64,000 nt of DNA, taken from positions 22,888,001 through 22,952,000 of the forward strand of contig CM049405.1 in NCBI GenBank assembly GCA_026929865.2. The letters are read 5' to 3'. The position numbers and the translations under genes are program-made. Every line of letters begins with the position of its first letter. Positions within the stretch are counted from its first letter, which is position 1. This document shows, one piece after another, positions 47,340 through 58,768 of the stretch. The DNA comes from Hyperoplus lanceolatus (Eukaryota; Chordata; Actinopteri; Uranoscopiformes; Ammodytidae). A model generated the notes under the pieces. It was not told the origin of the DNA. It did not search any database and was given only the letters and a program-made list of their open reading frames with translations.

Positions 47340-48177
47340 AGTGTAAAGACAGGATTTTTCAGCACAAGATGCCGCCAAAATACACCTTAACTACACACTG
47401 CACCTTTTAATATGTGGAGTGAGAGTGGGTATCAAAACGCTCAGCCTTTGCCTGTCTTGTCACTGTCTGCCTGCTGTACAGACCCGTACGCCCTGGTGGC
47501 ATTTGGCTGTTCCACTGGTGGAAAAGTACCACATTTCCCATCACACCTCGACCTTTCATGCATCAAAAAGGGTCGAGCCTCCCCACTCTCTAAAAATGGA
47601 TACATGCTTTCAAGTGAAGGCAAGCACTGACCTTCAAAGTGCTCTGTGATAAGCCCACTGAGGAGGAGGAGGGTTTTACTTATTGATGGTGAGATGCAGC
47701 GGACAGCGTTGACAGTTTTTTCGGTTTGACAGCCACTAATGGGCCACCATCACTAGGTAACAGATTAGAACATGGTGTAACTTACTCATGTCACAGATTT
47801 CATTCAGTGTGTTCCTTTGAAATTCCATGTTCTCAAGCTAACGTCTAACACATCAAGATGTCTAGGTAGTCAAAACATGATTTCAGTTTGTCAGTGGTCC
47901 CAGCTGTAGTACCAACACTGATGCTTTTAATGGATCTCTGACAGCTAACCTTGTCATGAGAATACTTTTATTTTTCAATTAGTGAAAGCACACGACTGCC
48001 TTAACCCTCATCCTACCAACGTATGGACTACTGACGGGGTCACTAGAGAACCCAAGCATACAAATACTGGAATAAACTACCAACAAAATCAAAATGTGAT
48101 AAATAATTTGTCTTCTTTAAACATTATTTGTTATGTAAGTGATGCAATCTGAGAGAAAAACAACAGATGACTATCAT
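47340..48177. other. Gene-free stretch
   Basis: The block at 47412-47649 has overlapping open frames on both strands and 'ttccactggtggaaaagtac', suggesting old repeat DNA, but no family was assigned. Confidence 0.35.
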
Positions 48178-48181
48178 TTAA

Positions 48182-48340
48182 AGCTTGGGTAAGTGAATTC
48201 AGATTGGTCAAAGTTAACATGAGCTGTACACTTTGAACAATCAGAGTGAGGCTCCGATTCTCTCCTCTAATTGGCTGTTGGGACAGTCCATTCACTTTGG
48301 CACAACGTTGTTGGTGTAGAGCGAGGGAGGGGAGGGTTTT
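48182..48340 (-). mobile_element. TTAA-type AGCT-ended miniature element, partial copy
   Basis: TTAA at 48178-48181, then AGCTTGGGT and a body closely matching the reverse complement of 62631-62887 ('catgagctgtacactttga', 'aatcagagtgaggctccga', 'cattcactttggcacaac'). The far end diverges. Confidence 0.7.
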
Positions 48341-49345
48341 CTGGGTTTGCAGGATATTAGATTCTAGTAGGGTTCATTATAAAAGGTTCAGGTAGTAAAT
48401 ATGCACTGATTTCCACCTAAAATCATCCAAATGTGTATCTCAGAATGAGCAAAGCAACCAAATGACTTCCTAAAACCTGCACAGGAGCGTGTTGTTCATC
48501 TTATGGTGGACTTATAGATACGAATGATTGACCTTCATACTTGAATTTATACAAGGATTAAGTCACCAAAGAGACAATCTCTTACAATCTCTATAACCAC
48601 GTAACACATTGTGTATAGCCACAAGACAGTTGCTTAATGTTTGATCTTGAAATCTGAACATGACAATGACAAAATCTATGTTGAGTCTGCATACATTTTA
48701 TGGCGAATTAGAATGTAAAAAAAAACATGTGTTTCCTTTAATAAGCTATTGGTCCATTCCTTCTGGTTTTTCACCAGTCCAATCCTCTATGTGGCTTTTG
48801 CTTTGCCACAAGGTCGTCCCATCTGCAAATTGTCACATCCTCATGTCTAACCAATCATCTTTGTGCCCGCTTTTCCAGAATTTATATCAGATCCTGACCA
48901 GCTTTTAGCCATGCACTCTGCTGTGTGCAGGAGAGATACCTTGTGTTTTGGATTAACCTCAACAAGCAGTCAAATTGAGAATTCCGTTCACATTACAATT
49001 ACTTTTACATTTTAAACAAACAACCTGTGTGGTGATACTATTGCTGCTGTGACTACTGCTAGCATACCAGTGTACAAGTAGTGATATTTTTCCATCACCC
49101 ATACAGAACCATACTGTAGGAAGGACTGCTGCACCTGTGCCCCATATCCTATCTGAAAAAAAAAAGTTCTGTGTCTTTGCTTTGAGCATTTAAAGCTTTG
49201 CTTATGAGTACAATGAGCATTCTTGTTTTATAAAAACGTTTTTATTTGGAGCATTTACAGTAATTATTATAAATGCTGATTCAAGAAGAAAGAATTGAAG
49301 TGATCTCTTACATGTTTGTAGATCCATAGATTTGGCCTGCCCAAC
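48341..49345. other. Gene-free stretch
   Basis: Nothing supported. Confidence 0.4.
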
Positions 49346-49583
49346 TACAGTCTGTCACAAATTATTATGCAAATTGGAATTAAGTGTCATAAACATTAAA
49401 TGTTTTGTATTTTATTTAAACGCATGGATGGTATTGTGTCTCAGGGTGCTTTGGATCATTGAAATCAATCTCATACACCTGTGATAAGTATCGGTATAAG
49501 GTTTGCTAAGTAAGCCCAATCAAAGGAAATCTACTTAACAAGGACGTTCCACATGATTAAGCAGGCCACAGGTTTCAAGCAAT

Positions 49584-50593
49584 ATGGGAAAGAAAAAGGA
49601 TCTCTCTGCTGCCTAAAAGCGTCAAATAGTGCAATACCTTGGACAAGGTATGAAAACATTAGATATTTCACGAAAACTTAAGTGTGATCATCGTGCTGTG
49701 AAGAGAGTTGTGGCTGATTCAGAGCACAGATGGGTTCGTTCGGATAAAGGTAATATGAGGAAGGTTTCTGCCAGACAAATTCATCGGAATAGGAGAGCAG
49801 CCACTAAAATGCCATCACAAAGCAGCAGACGTATTCGAAGCTTCTGGTGCCTCTGGAGTCCCGCAAACCTCAAGGTGTAGGATCCAGAAGTTTGCAGTTG
49901 TGCATAAACCTATTATTTGGCCACCCCTAAACAATGATCACAAGCTGAAACAGTTGCAGTGTGCTCAGGAATACATGAAGACTCATCTTCAAACGGTCTT
50001 GTTTACTGATGAGTGCCGTGCAACCCTGGATGGTCCAGATGGATGGAGTAGTGGATGGTTGGTGAATGGCAACAATGTCCCAACAAGGCTGCGACGGCAG
50101 ACAGGAGATGGCAGAGTCATGTTTTGGGCCGGAATCATGGGGAGAGAGCTGGTTGGCACCTTCAGGGTCCCTGACGGTGTGAAAATGACCTCGGCAAAGT
50201 ATGGAGAGTTTCTGACTCACCACTTTCTTCCATAGTAAAAAAAAGAAGGACAGTGCCTTCCGTAGTAAAATCATCTTCATGCATGACAATGCACCATCTC
50301 ATGCTGCAAAGAATACTTCTGTGTCATTGGCTGCTTTGGGCATAAAAGGAGAGAACCTCATGATGTGGCCTCCATCTTCCCCTGACCTCAACCCTATTGA
50401 GAACCTTTGGAGCATCCTCAGGCAAAACATCTATGAGGTTGGGAGGCAGTTCACATTAAAACAGCAGCTATGGGAGGCTATTCTAGCATCCTGCAAAGAT
50501 ATTCAAGCAGAAACTCTCCAAGAACTCACAAGTTCAATGGATGCAAGAATTGTGAAGGTGATATCAAAGAAGGGGTCCTATGTTAACATGTAA
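49584..50593 (+). pseudogene. Tc1/mariner transposase, inactivated
   Basis: Begins MGKKKDLSAA at 49584, then an in-frame TAA at 49614-49616 where the frame otherwise continues KRQIVQYLGQG (helix-turn-helix DNA-binding region). The catalytic domain shows LFTDEC (first D), FMHDNAPSHA (second D) and SPDLNPIENLW (E). There are 37 residues between the second D and the E, so the triad is DD37E rather than the usual DD34E. Frame changes occur near 49860-49900 and at about 50235-50270, with a stop at 50233-50235. The transposase cannot be made. Confidence 0.9.
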
Positions 50594-50619
50594 CTTGGCC
50601 TATTAAGGACCTCCTAATG

Positions 50620-51197
50620 TAGCCTGGAAATCCAGACCCTGATATCTTGAACGATAGAGGGTCTGGCCATGATCAATAGTAATTTCCAACTCAAGGGGCG
50701 GCTCCTAATCGTGCATTTCAAATGCCACTGCACGCAGTTGGATAGCACTACAACCAATCAGAGCAATGCACTATGTGACGTAAGCCCCTTTCGTTTAGTG
50801 AACAGCTGTTAAACTGTTGAATTAAACGTTTGCCGTTGTCGGTCGGCAAAACAGAACATTCCACTTATTTGCTAATGAAAGATTTGAGTGCCGTCTTCCA
50901 AATCGTTAAGGGTCGAGGCCAAAGTAGTCTCAAACTCACACAACATATCCGCAGCCATCTTTGATGTTTACTATCACAGCTTCAACGTCGCATGCACGTC
51001 ACTGTCGTCATCCGGTTACGTCCTCCCCAGAGTACCATATAAGGGGCTCTGGCGCGCCCATATTAGATAGAACCAATTTAAACCATAGCCAAATTTCTGG
51101 TTTTCTTGATAAAGCTTCAACGGAGCGTGTCCAGACCAACACGTGCAGCAAATTTAATTTGCCAGCACCTAGTGGCAGGTCTGGGAATGCCAGGCTA
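50620..51197. mobile_element. TIR miniature element nested in the Tc1 element
   Basis: 578 bp with ends TAGCCTGGAAATCCAGACC and the inverse GGTCTGGGAATGCCAGGCTA, and a perfect 9-bp direct repeat CTCCTAATG on both sides (50611-50619 and 51198-51206). It sits between the transposase stop and the right Tc1 end. A duplication of 8-9 bp suggests a hAT- or MULE-type origin. Confidence 0.82.
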
Positions 51198-51574
51198 CTC
51201 CTAATGCTGAAAATTCAACAAATGACAATTTTTAGTTGTTTACAACCTATAACATGTTTTGAAACTCTGTTGTGCATAATGATTTGGAACAGTGCATTTG
51301 GAGTTTTTTATTTTTGAAAAAAATACTTTTATTACTGGGAGGTTTGTTCAATAAAATTCGAAATATACTCTAATATACTCTGATGACTTGACAATTATAT
51401 TGACTGTGATTTGCATCGACAATTTAGGAAAATCTGGGGAAATCTAATTTGCCTTATAATTTGGAATGCAGTGTAATCTATACTGCCACCTGTGATACAC
51501 ATGAAGAAGGCTAACAACATAACCAGACAAACACACAGACATACCGGAATATATAGCTCTTCACTACGTGTGCA

Positions 51575-51577
51575 CCC

Positions 51578-51608
<31 letters not shown>
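51575..51608. repeat. Poly-C run followed by CA repeat
   Basis: Twenty consecutive C at 51575-51594 followed by (AC)n. Length may be assembly-sensitive. Confidence 0.9.
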
Positions 51609-51609
<1 letters not shown>

Positions 51610-52437
51610 ATGACTTTCAGGATGTTCCGAGAGCTAAACATCCTCCCCCTGCTGGCTTTACCTCACCATAGGGATCTAGTCCCAACTCATATGGCTGTGG
51701 GGATACATACATATAATGAAGACGCTTCACGCTGAGCCCACTCACCAAGACCTTTCTTGAATGCTACCACAAGGAAATATATTCTCAACTTGTTCTCTAC
51801 CAAAAAATCTCTCCTTAAATTACCTGAAATCTGAAATCTTAGTAGACAATGAAACAATGAAATATAAGAAAAACACTAAGGTTGACAAATAGCAGAATAA
51901 CTTTGGACATGGATAATTGTGGACAAATGATCTGATTCAGTTTTAAGCCATTATTTTTCCAAATAAAACACATCTACGTATAGATGAAATACTCCAAACA
52001 CAAACTCTAATGAATGTTTCACCTGGTGACATTGTCAATCAATGAGTCCAGCAGCTGTACTGTTTGCATTTTGTATGTATTTAATATTAATTGAAGGCCT
52101 CTGTTAGAATTTCTTGAAGGTTCATGATGGAGAGGACAACTTACTTCCTGCAAGTGATTTGACACAATCGCGGTTCATTTCTCACACTATGAGACTGTAT
52201 TCCTTTTTATTTTATGTACACACAGAATAACGTTTTGCATTAAATACTACCTGGCAATTTGAAAGACTTTTAGTGCAACATAAAAGCACATGAGATACGC
52301 TTAAAACAAAATCCAGATAAAAAAAATGGAGAAAAGTGAAGAGAAGTTTCCATTTCAGTTGCATCATGTTATACAATCGGACTCCATTGAATGATAACTG
52401 GCATTGAAAAAAATATTTATTTTTATTTTTGAATGGA
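51609..52437. other. Gene-free stretch
   Basis: Nothing supported. Confidence 0.4.
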
Positions 52438-52446
52438 CTATATAAG
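52438..52446 (+). promoter_or_regulatory. TATA-like element before the candidate first exon
   Basis: CTATATAAG about 360 bp upstream of the ATG at 52804, followed by GC-richer sequence. Function inferred. Confidence 0.3.
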
Positions 52447-52803
52447 TTTAATTTGTTGACAGCCTCGTCCTCTTCACGGTAAGTGAGGGCTAACTTGGCT
52501 GTGTAACTGTCGGGTGATCAAACAGCCCGCTCGCCACTCACAGCTGGCGCACCACCATCAGAGCGAGTCTTCACGCACAATAAGGCATCATTGGCTGAGA
52601 AGCCATGCGTGTGACACAGAAGACGTCGAACCAGTAAACAGCTTTAATCGAACCAGTAAACTACTTTCAGGTGGCTGCCTAGCGTCGACAGTCGCTCTCC
52701 GTGACTCTATACAGCTGCAGTGTATCGATCCGCGCGGACTTATTGCCTTTTTCCCCTGCATTATTTTTTCTTTTTTGAGCGGAGCTGTCCAAGGTGCCGA
52801 AAC

Positions 52804-52860
52804 ATGAACCAAAGCGCAGGAGTGGCGCAGCACACCCGGCGCTACTCATCCGATGGAAAG
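52804..52860 (+). CDS. Candidate first coding exon of an unrecognised gene
   Basis: ATG in GAAACATGA context reads MNQSAGVAQHTRRYSSDGK and runs directly into a GTAACT donor, phase 0. Upstream 200-300 bp are CpG-richer than the surroundings ('cgatccgcgcggactt'), as expected of a 5' UTR/promoter. Further exons would lie beyond long introns and were not found within the window. The protein is not recognised, and a chance frame is possible. Confidence 0.35.
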
Positions 52861-55800
52861 GTAACTATGGCTGGTTATCGCTGTGCATGTGTCATAGACT
52901 GTGGGGTATGTGTACAATGCATCTTACTGTATAACCGTTTGACTGGGTCGGTGTTCTACCTCACAATGCAAGCTGCACGAGAGAAGCTGTTGGTATGATT
53001 GAGCGTCACTTTTAGCGCTCTCTTATTTACAAAAGTAAAGGTGGTGAGAATAAAGTTGGCAGCTGCTGGGAACACATCTAAACCACGTGGGGGAAGTTGT
53101 GAGTTATTTAAAATGACATAAAGAGTGTGTATGAAGCCTGTGGGTAGAGTACAAACCTTTGATCGGTTGTTGTGTTGCTTTAGCGCAGGCACAGTATGAA
53201 TTAAATGATTTAACAGGAAGACAGGACAACATCATGCAGTGTTCCCGTTGGAGGACGGTCTCCCTCGAGTGCTTCCACTTAATTAAATGATGTATGGGAC
53301 TGTAGATAGTCTACTACTACCGACAAATATTAACATTTCATATCGAACCTGGATATTTAATGAATTCATTTTGTTTTAGGTGATACACTGCAGGCAAAAA
53401 CATCACTTTTTCTAAGCACTAGCTATTTTGCTTCCTTAACATTTACCAACATGTACATGTTATTTCAGAAGGATTTATATGTTGTTAACTGAATAATGTA
53501 TGATATATTTAGTAATTAAAATCCATTGTTAAGACCTGTGCATAGTATTTTTTGATTAAAGAGCTGTATCCAAAATATGTTCCTAAAAACATTCAACTCT
53601 TGCTTTAAAAACATGTAGATTTTTTTTAAAGAGACGCAAATGTATGTATAATAAGTTAGATATTGCCAAATGTGCATATTTATTCAAACATTTCTGAATA
53701 AAGTGTAATACAGAAAATAATTGTTGTAGTGTAATGTATACGTTAAACGTGTTCACCTGCAGTGTCTCGCCTCAAGTAATACAGTTACAATTGACGTTGT
53801 GAGGGTAAATGTATTTTTTTTTGTGTTTGGAACAGACTTTCCAGATAGCAGGCCAACAACAAGACTAAAAGTAGATACGTCAGGGGAGGTTGCAATGCCC
53901 GTTAGGCCTAGCACATAACAGAAAACAACATTGTGGCTGGATGAAAAGGCCATGTGGTTTGATGAGCAGTGGGGTTTGGCCTGGGGTTGATGCAACTATT
54001 TGTTCAGTAATGGTCATCTCAGACACAGCAGTTGCTTAAGCTGTTTGTGAGACTTGACTTAACCTTTCGCTGAAACAGGGTTCCGTGCAGCATGCAGCCA
54101 AATCAGGTGACTTATCCTACGAGGACAACACACTTCCAAAGGGAACAAAATGACTGGAGCACACTGATTAATGTGCACTGTTTAATTGTGCAACAGAACA
54201 GACTAGAAGATTTGACACTTTCCTCATCAGACTCTAAATGAAAAAAAGGCAAATACTGTACAGTAGTATAGGCTACTATATTTTAGCTTTGTTCAAATAG
54301 GATTTCAAATCTGTTGGATATGAATCCAAAGTTGGAAGTTGCCATAGCCATCAAGTACCACAGTCAATGCATTATAATCATATCAGAATCACAAAAGCAC
54401 ATTTAGTAGTACTGCATTCACCACATGTAATAAATCAGCTCTTCCTTTTGGTCAACTGTCTCCACTGTGTTAAGAGTGTGAATCGAAAAAGCTGGTGAGT
54501 TGTTATATGTGATGTATCCACATGTAGGAGACCGTGAAATGTTTGCTATTCCCCGAAACTGTAATGACACTACAGATCCATGTCTGGACTGTGCATAATG
54601 CAGAGAAATAACATCGCCTTGGCTAACCATTGACTTAACTTTCATCATCCTAAACTGTCAGCAGGAGCTCTGCTTAGCCTCGGGATATCTTCATGGCAGC
54701 ATTTAACAAGACAATGTTAGTGTAAGAAAGATAGATCAAATAAGACGGGTTCATATGGGATTAGATAAGATAAGAGATAACTTTGTTCAAGGAAATTATT
54801 TCACCCACAATGCTCAGCATATGTTGCAACATTTACATTGCATATACATGTACAGTATATTAAATATATAGCAGATACATAAATAGAAAACGTATAGACC
54901 AACTGAGATTGTCAAATGTCATTGTGTGGAAATTACAGCTTCTCTCCAGAGGAACAGAAATAATTTGGATCACTTTGGCTATATACTTCAGTCAGTGCTT
55001 ATCCCAATTACATACAGCCTAATGTAGCCATTAAAACCAGCTGCAGAGAATAGAAAAATGAGGGCAATTGTGACATTACCCCCCATGGGCTTTGAGAGAG
55101 AAACAATTGCGCATGCATTCCTTTCCGGGGGGCTCCACTAGTCTTTCCATTAAGCTGTGGATGTTAGCGGAACCATGTGTTTCCCTAATGATGCACCTGA
55201 ATATTATAAACACAGAGTTAGATCTGTTTATGTGCCTTGTTTCTTACTTTTCACATCGCAAACATCTGTCTGAAGAAGTAATTTTGTCTGAGCCAGCAAG
55301 ATGAATTTTCAGGAAATAGTTTTCAGTGTAGCAAGATATTTCATGAATTCATCATTTCTATCAGCATGTTTCCCCTTGCTTCCCTTGGTTTATTTTGAAA
55401 CGCAACAGAGAAAAGCAGATTGTGTGCACTGGTATTATAAATATATTATATAGAAGCCAAAGTTTATTCATTACTTTTTTTAACTGGTGCCATTGTTTTC
55501 TTGTAGTTTCCCAGAAAGAAGTTGAAATTACATGATATTGTTTTTAAAGTATCTATAAACATAAAGAGGTACTGACCGTCTAACTCTTGGCAATAAATGG
55601 AAGATGAGTATTTCCCCAACTATGGCTATGGGTCAGTTCCTTTGATAATGGCAGCTGAAGTAATAATAAATACATCCATTGTTCTCCTTGTCTGATTAAA
55701 GTGACAGCAAAGTGGTTCGACATGCAGGAGATGCATCAGGTTGTTGTGTTCTGAAACCTGATCATGTCAAATGTTGGATAATCTGCGTGGTTGAGAGAGC

Positions 55801-55920
55801 ATTGATCTGAGAGGCCTCAATCAATAACTGAAGACAATGAAACCTTTGTATTGTCCATCTATGGCAGTCATCCTGGTGTTTGCTTAGGTTATGGAAAGTT
55901 GTTAACTTAGCTATATTGAT
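52861..55920. other. Gene-free stretch or intron of the candidate gene
   Basis: AT-rich with a GATA-type repeat tail near 54755-54800. No exon recognised. Confidence 0.35.
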
Positions 55921-55924
55921 GTTA

Positions 55925-56107
55925 TTACATTACATGTCATTTAGCAAACTCTTTTATCCGAAACGACGTACAACTGGAGGTAGGCAGTTAGCATCAAGAG
56001 TCTTGCCTAAGACCCGCAAATGAACTTGCAGCGCCGAGATGGGGTATTAAATCTAGATTTCCCGGAACAAAGTCAGTGGTTTTACCTACTGAGATATCCA
56101 GCTGTTA
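55925..56107 (+). repeat. Teleost SINE-like repeat
   Basis: 'acattacatgtcatttagca' followed by 'ttttatccgaaacgacgtac', 'gggcagttag'-like and 'cctactgagatatccagctg'. This is a familiar fish interspersed consensus. Class inferred. Confidence 0.6.
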
Positions 56108-56224
56108 CAGCTTGCAACATGTGACATCACACTATAGCATGTGTGCAGCACATGCAGTTATGGTGAACACTTCTTAAAAAGACTATGGAATTACTGGGAT
56201 TTGCAAAATGGATTATTTTTATTT

Positions 56225-57560
56225 TACCTTTATTTATCCTCAAAAGTTGATCTGTCAAAAGCCTTTGATACTTTAGATCACCATTTGCTTTTACAGAGGC
56301 TGCATGAAATTGGTTTTGATTATTCTATATGTAGCTGGTTTAGGGACTATCTCTCTGATAGACAGCAGTCAGTAAAACTGGGAAGCCACCAAACTGAGTT
56401 TTTAACAGTTACAAATGGTGTTCCGCAGGGCTCAATTTTAGGTCCAGTCCTATTCACAATTTACATCAATAACATTGTTTCATCGCTACAAAACTGTCAC
56501 GCCCATTTGTATGCTGACGACACTGTACTGTACTGCATTTCTGATTCAGTCCATCAATCTGTTTAGAACCTTCAGAGCTCTTTTAACACCCTGCAGGACT
56601 GTCTAGTGGACCTCAGGCTTGTTCTTAATATGGACAAAACAAAATACATGTGTTTCTCCAGAGCAAGAACTCTACATTTTAATGATCTTAATATTCATAC
56701 AAATAATGGATCTCAAATTGAAAGAGTCACTGAATATAAATATCTCGGCATCTGGATAGATGAAAATGTATCTTTTAAATTTCACATAAAAAATCTTGTC
56801 TGTCGTCTGCGACAAAAGATTGGATATTTTTATAGGAACAAAGCCAACTTCCCGTTGTCCAGTAGGAAAAGGATTATTGAGGCAGTTTTTATGTCTGTCC
56901 TTGATTACGGTGATGTAGTTTATCGGCATGCATCTCATTCATGTCTTAAACTCCTAGACTCTGTTTTTCACTCTGCTTTAAGGTTCATTACAGGAGATGC
57001 TTATGACACACACCATTGTCTTTTATATGATAAGGTTGGGTGGAACTCTCTTAAAGAGAGACGTGATGCACATTGGCATATTTTTATATATAAAGCCCTG
57101 TCCGGAAAACTACCACTCTGTTTGACAACAATGCTGCATATTTCAGATGGGCTTTATCAAACCCACTCAACTGAAATGCTCATGTTATATGTTCCCTATG
57201 CCCGGTCTGACCTTGGTAAAACTGCTTTTAGCCACAGTGCCCCTGACTCCTGGAACAGCCTACAACATCAAATTCAAATAAATACATAAATTCAATAAAA
57301 TAAATACACTCATAACTGTTAACCAATTTAAAGTTATTATTTTGAATCAGCCCCACTCCACTTGTAACTGTTTTAATTAGGCTATTGTTTTGCTTTATTC
57401 AATTGATCTGAATGTTTTAATTGTTGTTGTCTCTTCGTAAGCTTGTTGTGTATTCTAATTGTATATTGTGTATCTGTAATGTGTCTCAACGTCATTGTAA
57501 AAGAGGGTAACCCTCAATTGATCTTTCGAGAATAAATAAAGGAAAATTAATGAATGAAAA
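56225..57560 (+). mobile_element. L2-type (CR1/L2 group) LINE, 5'-truncated
   Basis: Starts within the reverse transcriptase just before motif A and ends after a 3' UTR of about 240 bp with 'gaataaataaaggaaaatta' and an ATGAA-type tail typical of L2-like elements. Confidence 0.85.
56240..57289 (+). pseudogene. L2-type reverse transcriptase 3' half with one in-frame stop
   Basis: Carries motif A (VDLSKAFDTLDHHLL), motif B (NGVPQGSILGPVLF) and motif C (YADDTVLY), then the thumb and C-terminal domain (YKYLGIWID, RQKIGYFYRNK, LDYGDVVY) to the native end SWNSLQHQIQINT. A single TAG at 56564-56566 interrupts the otherwise continuous frame, so the copy is fairly recent. The upstream endonuclease is absent because of 5' truncation. 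Confidence 0.85.
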
Positions 57561-57564
57561 GATA

Positions 57565-57605
57565 CTTGAGGGGTGACCCTCATTTACAATGACGTCGAGT
57601 CCCAA
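57565..57605 (-). repeat. L2 3'-end fragment in opposite orientation
   Basis: Reverse complement of 57484-57525 ('ctcaacgtcattgtaaa', 'agggtaaccctca'), making a tail-to-tail arrangement with the L2 copy. Confidence 0.65.
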
Positions 57606-57714
57606 ATGCAATGTCAGATTGCAGTCAATTTTGGGATCTGGCAAACAGTGGGGCATATTTGAAGATGTTTCAAATCTCATCTTGCTTCTATTTGGATATA
57701 AAACACAATAACAA

Positions 57715-58384
57715 TGTTGAGGACATTCGAAAATATATCTTTAGAGGCAAAAATGAAATCTATACGAGAAAAAGTTTTATGCCTTGGGGAGTAAAAGGAG
57801 TAATCTTTAGATGTAGTATTTTTGAGGCGCCAGAGATCCACAACGGCCATATCCTCAGCCCATTGACGTAGAGCAGAAGAAGCCAGGCGTTGATCTCTAG
57901 ACTCCGTCTGACCCGTCCTATCCAACACATGATCCCACACTGAATTAAAGTCACCACCAATAACTAAATGGAATTCTGATAGATCTAATAGCATGGTGTT
58001 TAATAGATGCAAAAAGTTCTTGTCAAATTTGTTAGGAGCATACACTGAAACAAAAGCGACCTTTTTTTCTTCAATTATAGTTTTAACAAAAGAAATTCTG
58101 CCGGTAGTATCGCCTCCTGAGCCCAAATTTGTAAGTAGAAGATTTTTTTTAGCAACAATAGCTACACCTCTTGACTTTTTATCAAATGAGGAGGAAGCTA
58201 ACACATTGTAATGTTTGCTGTTAGTGCGATACATGTCTTTTTGTAACAGGTGGGTTTCCTGTAGAAATGCTATGTCTACATTCTTCCTCCGCAAACAATC
58301 CAACACACTCACTCTTTTATAAGGAAGATTCAGCCCCCGTACATTACAGGAAAATAATGTTAAATGATTCATTAAAGGAAGCAA
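57715..58384 (-). CDS. L1/Tx1 ORF2 endonuclease segment (inverted part)
   Basis: Read on the minus strand from MNHLTLFSCNVRGLNLPYKR (the likely ORF2 start, 58372; an upstream in-frame ATG gives MLPL at 58384). Endonuclease motifs in order: CNVRGLN, LQETHL, GVAIVAKK, VSVYAPN, GGDFNSV and SRIDFIFAS. These match an apurinic-type endonuclease that nicks target DNA at A/T-rich sites. The frame is open for about 220 residues and ends where the inversion meets the left target duplication; the final SDH motif continues in the forward segment (LSDHNALI, about 58448-58470). Confidence 0.9.
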
Positions 58385-58402
58385 AACTTAGGCGATGTAG
58401 TC

Positions 58403-58768
58403 ATCATAAAGAAACATAGAATGCCAGCGATAAGTGTCACTTTATCCGATCATAATGCGTTGATCTGCAAAGCCTCTCTCTGGTCAGAATTAACTCGTGC
58501 AGCCCGTTGGCGATTCAACACGACACTTCTGCAAAATAAAATGTTTTTATCTCAGATGGAGATGCATTTGAAAGAATTCATAGATTTAAACAAGAATTCG
58601 GTGGAAGACCCACGGATTGTATGGGATGCGGTTAAAGGTTTTATAAGATCTAACTCTACTCTCTTTGCATCTAATTTGAATAAATCTCGCTTAAGTAAAA
58701 TGGCGGCATTAGAAGCCAAATTGTTATTTTTGGACGCAAAATTGCATGATTGCTCAAGTTTCCCTTGA
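58403..58768 (+). CDS. L1/Tx1 ORF2, end of endonuclease and linker (frameshifted from the RT)
   Basis: Begins with the in-frame continuation of the endonuclease (VVIIKKHRMPAISVTLSDHN) and the following linker (WRFNTTLLQN). The frame ends at 58768, while the reverse-transcriptase frame opens at 58746. A single frameshift in the lysine/aspartate-rich stretch near 58740 explains the split. Confidence 0.8.
   Translation: MIKKHRMPAISVTLSDHNALICKASLWSELTRAARWRFNTTLLQNKMFLSQMEMHLKEFIDLNKNSVEDPRIVWDAVKGFIRSNSTLFASNLNKSRLSKMAALEAKLLFLDAKLHDCSSFP

Larger units (their letters stand above)
49348..51473 (+). mobile_element. Tc1/mariner transposon with transposase remnant and a nested insertion
   Basis: TA at 49346-49347 and 51474-51475. 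Inverted ends: left begins CAGTCTGTCACAAATTATTA, right is its imperfect inverse with 'ttataatttggaatgcagtg'. Without the 587-bp nested insertion (578 bp plus duplicated target) the element is about 1.54 kb, normal for Tc1/mariner. Confidence 0.9.

Noticed and set aside
47412-47649. Overlapping plus-strand frames of 72-76 residues
   Set aside because: Two frames overlap in the same segment, no splice sites or domain, and the sequence looks repeat-derived.
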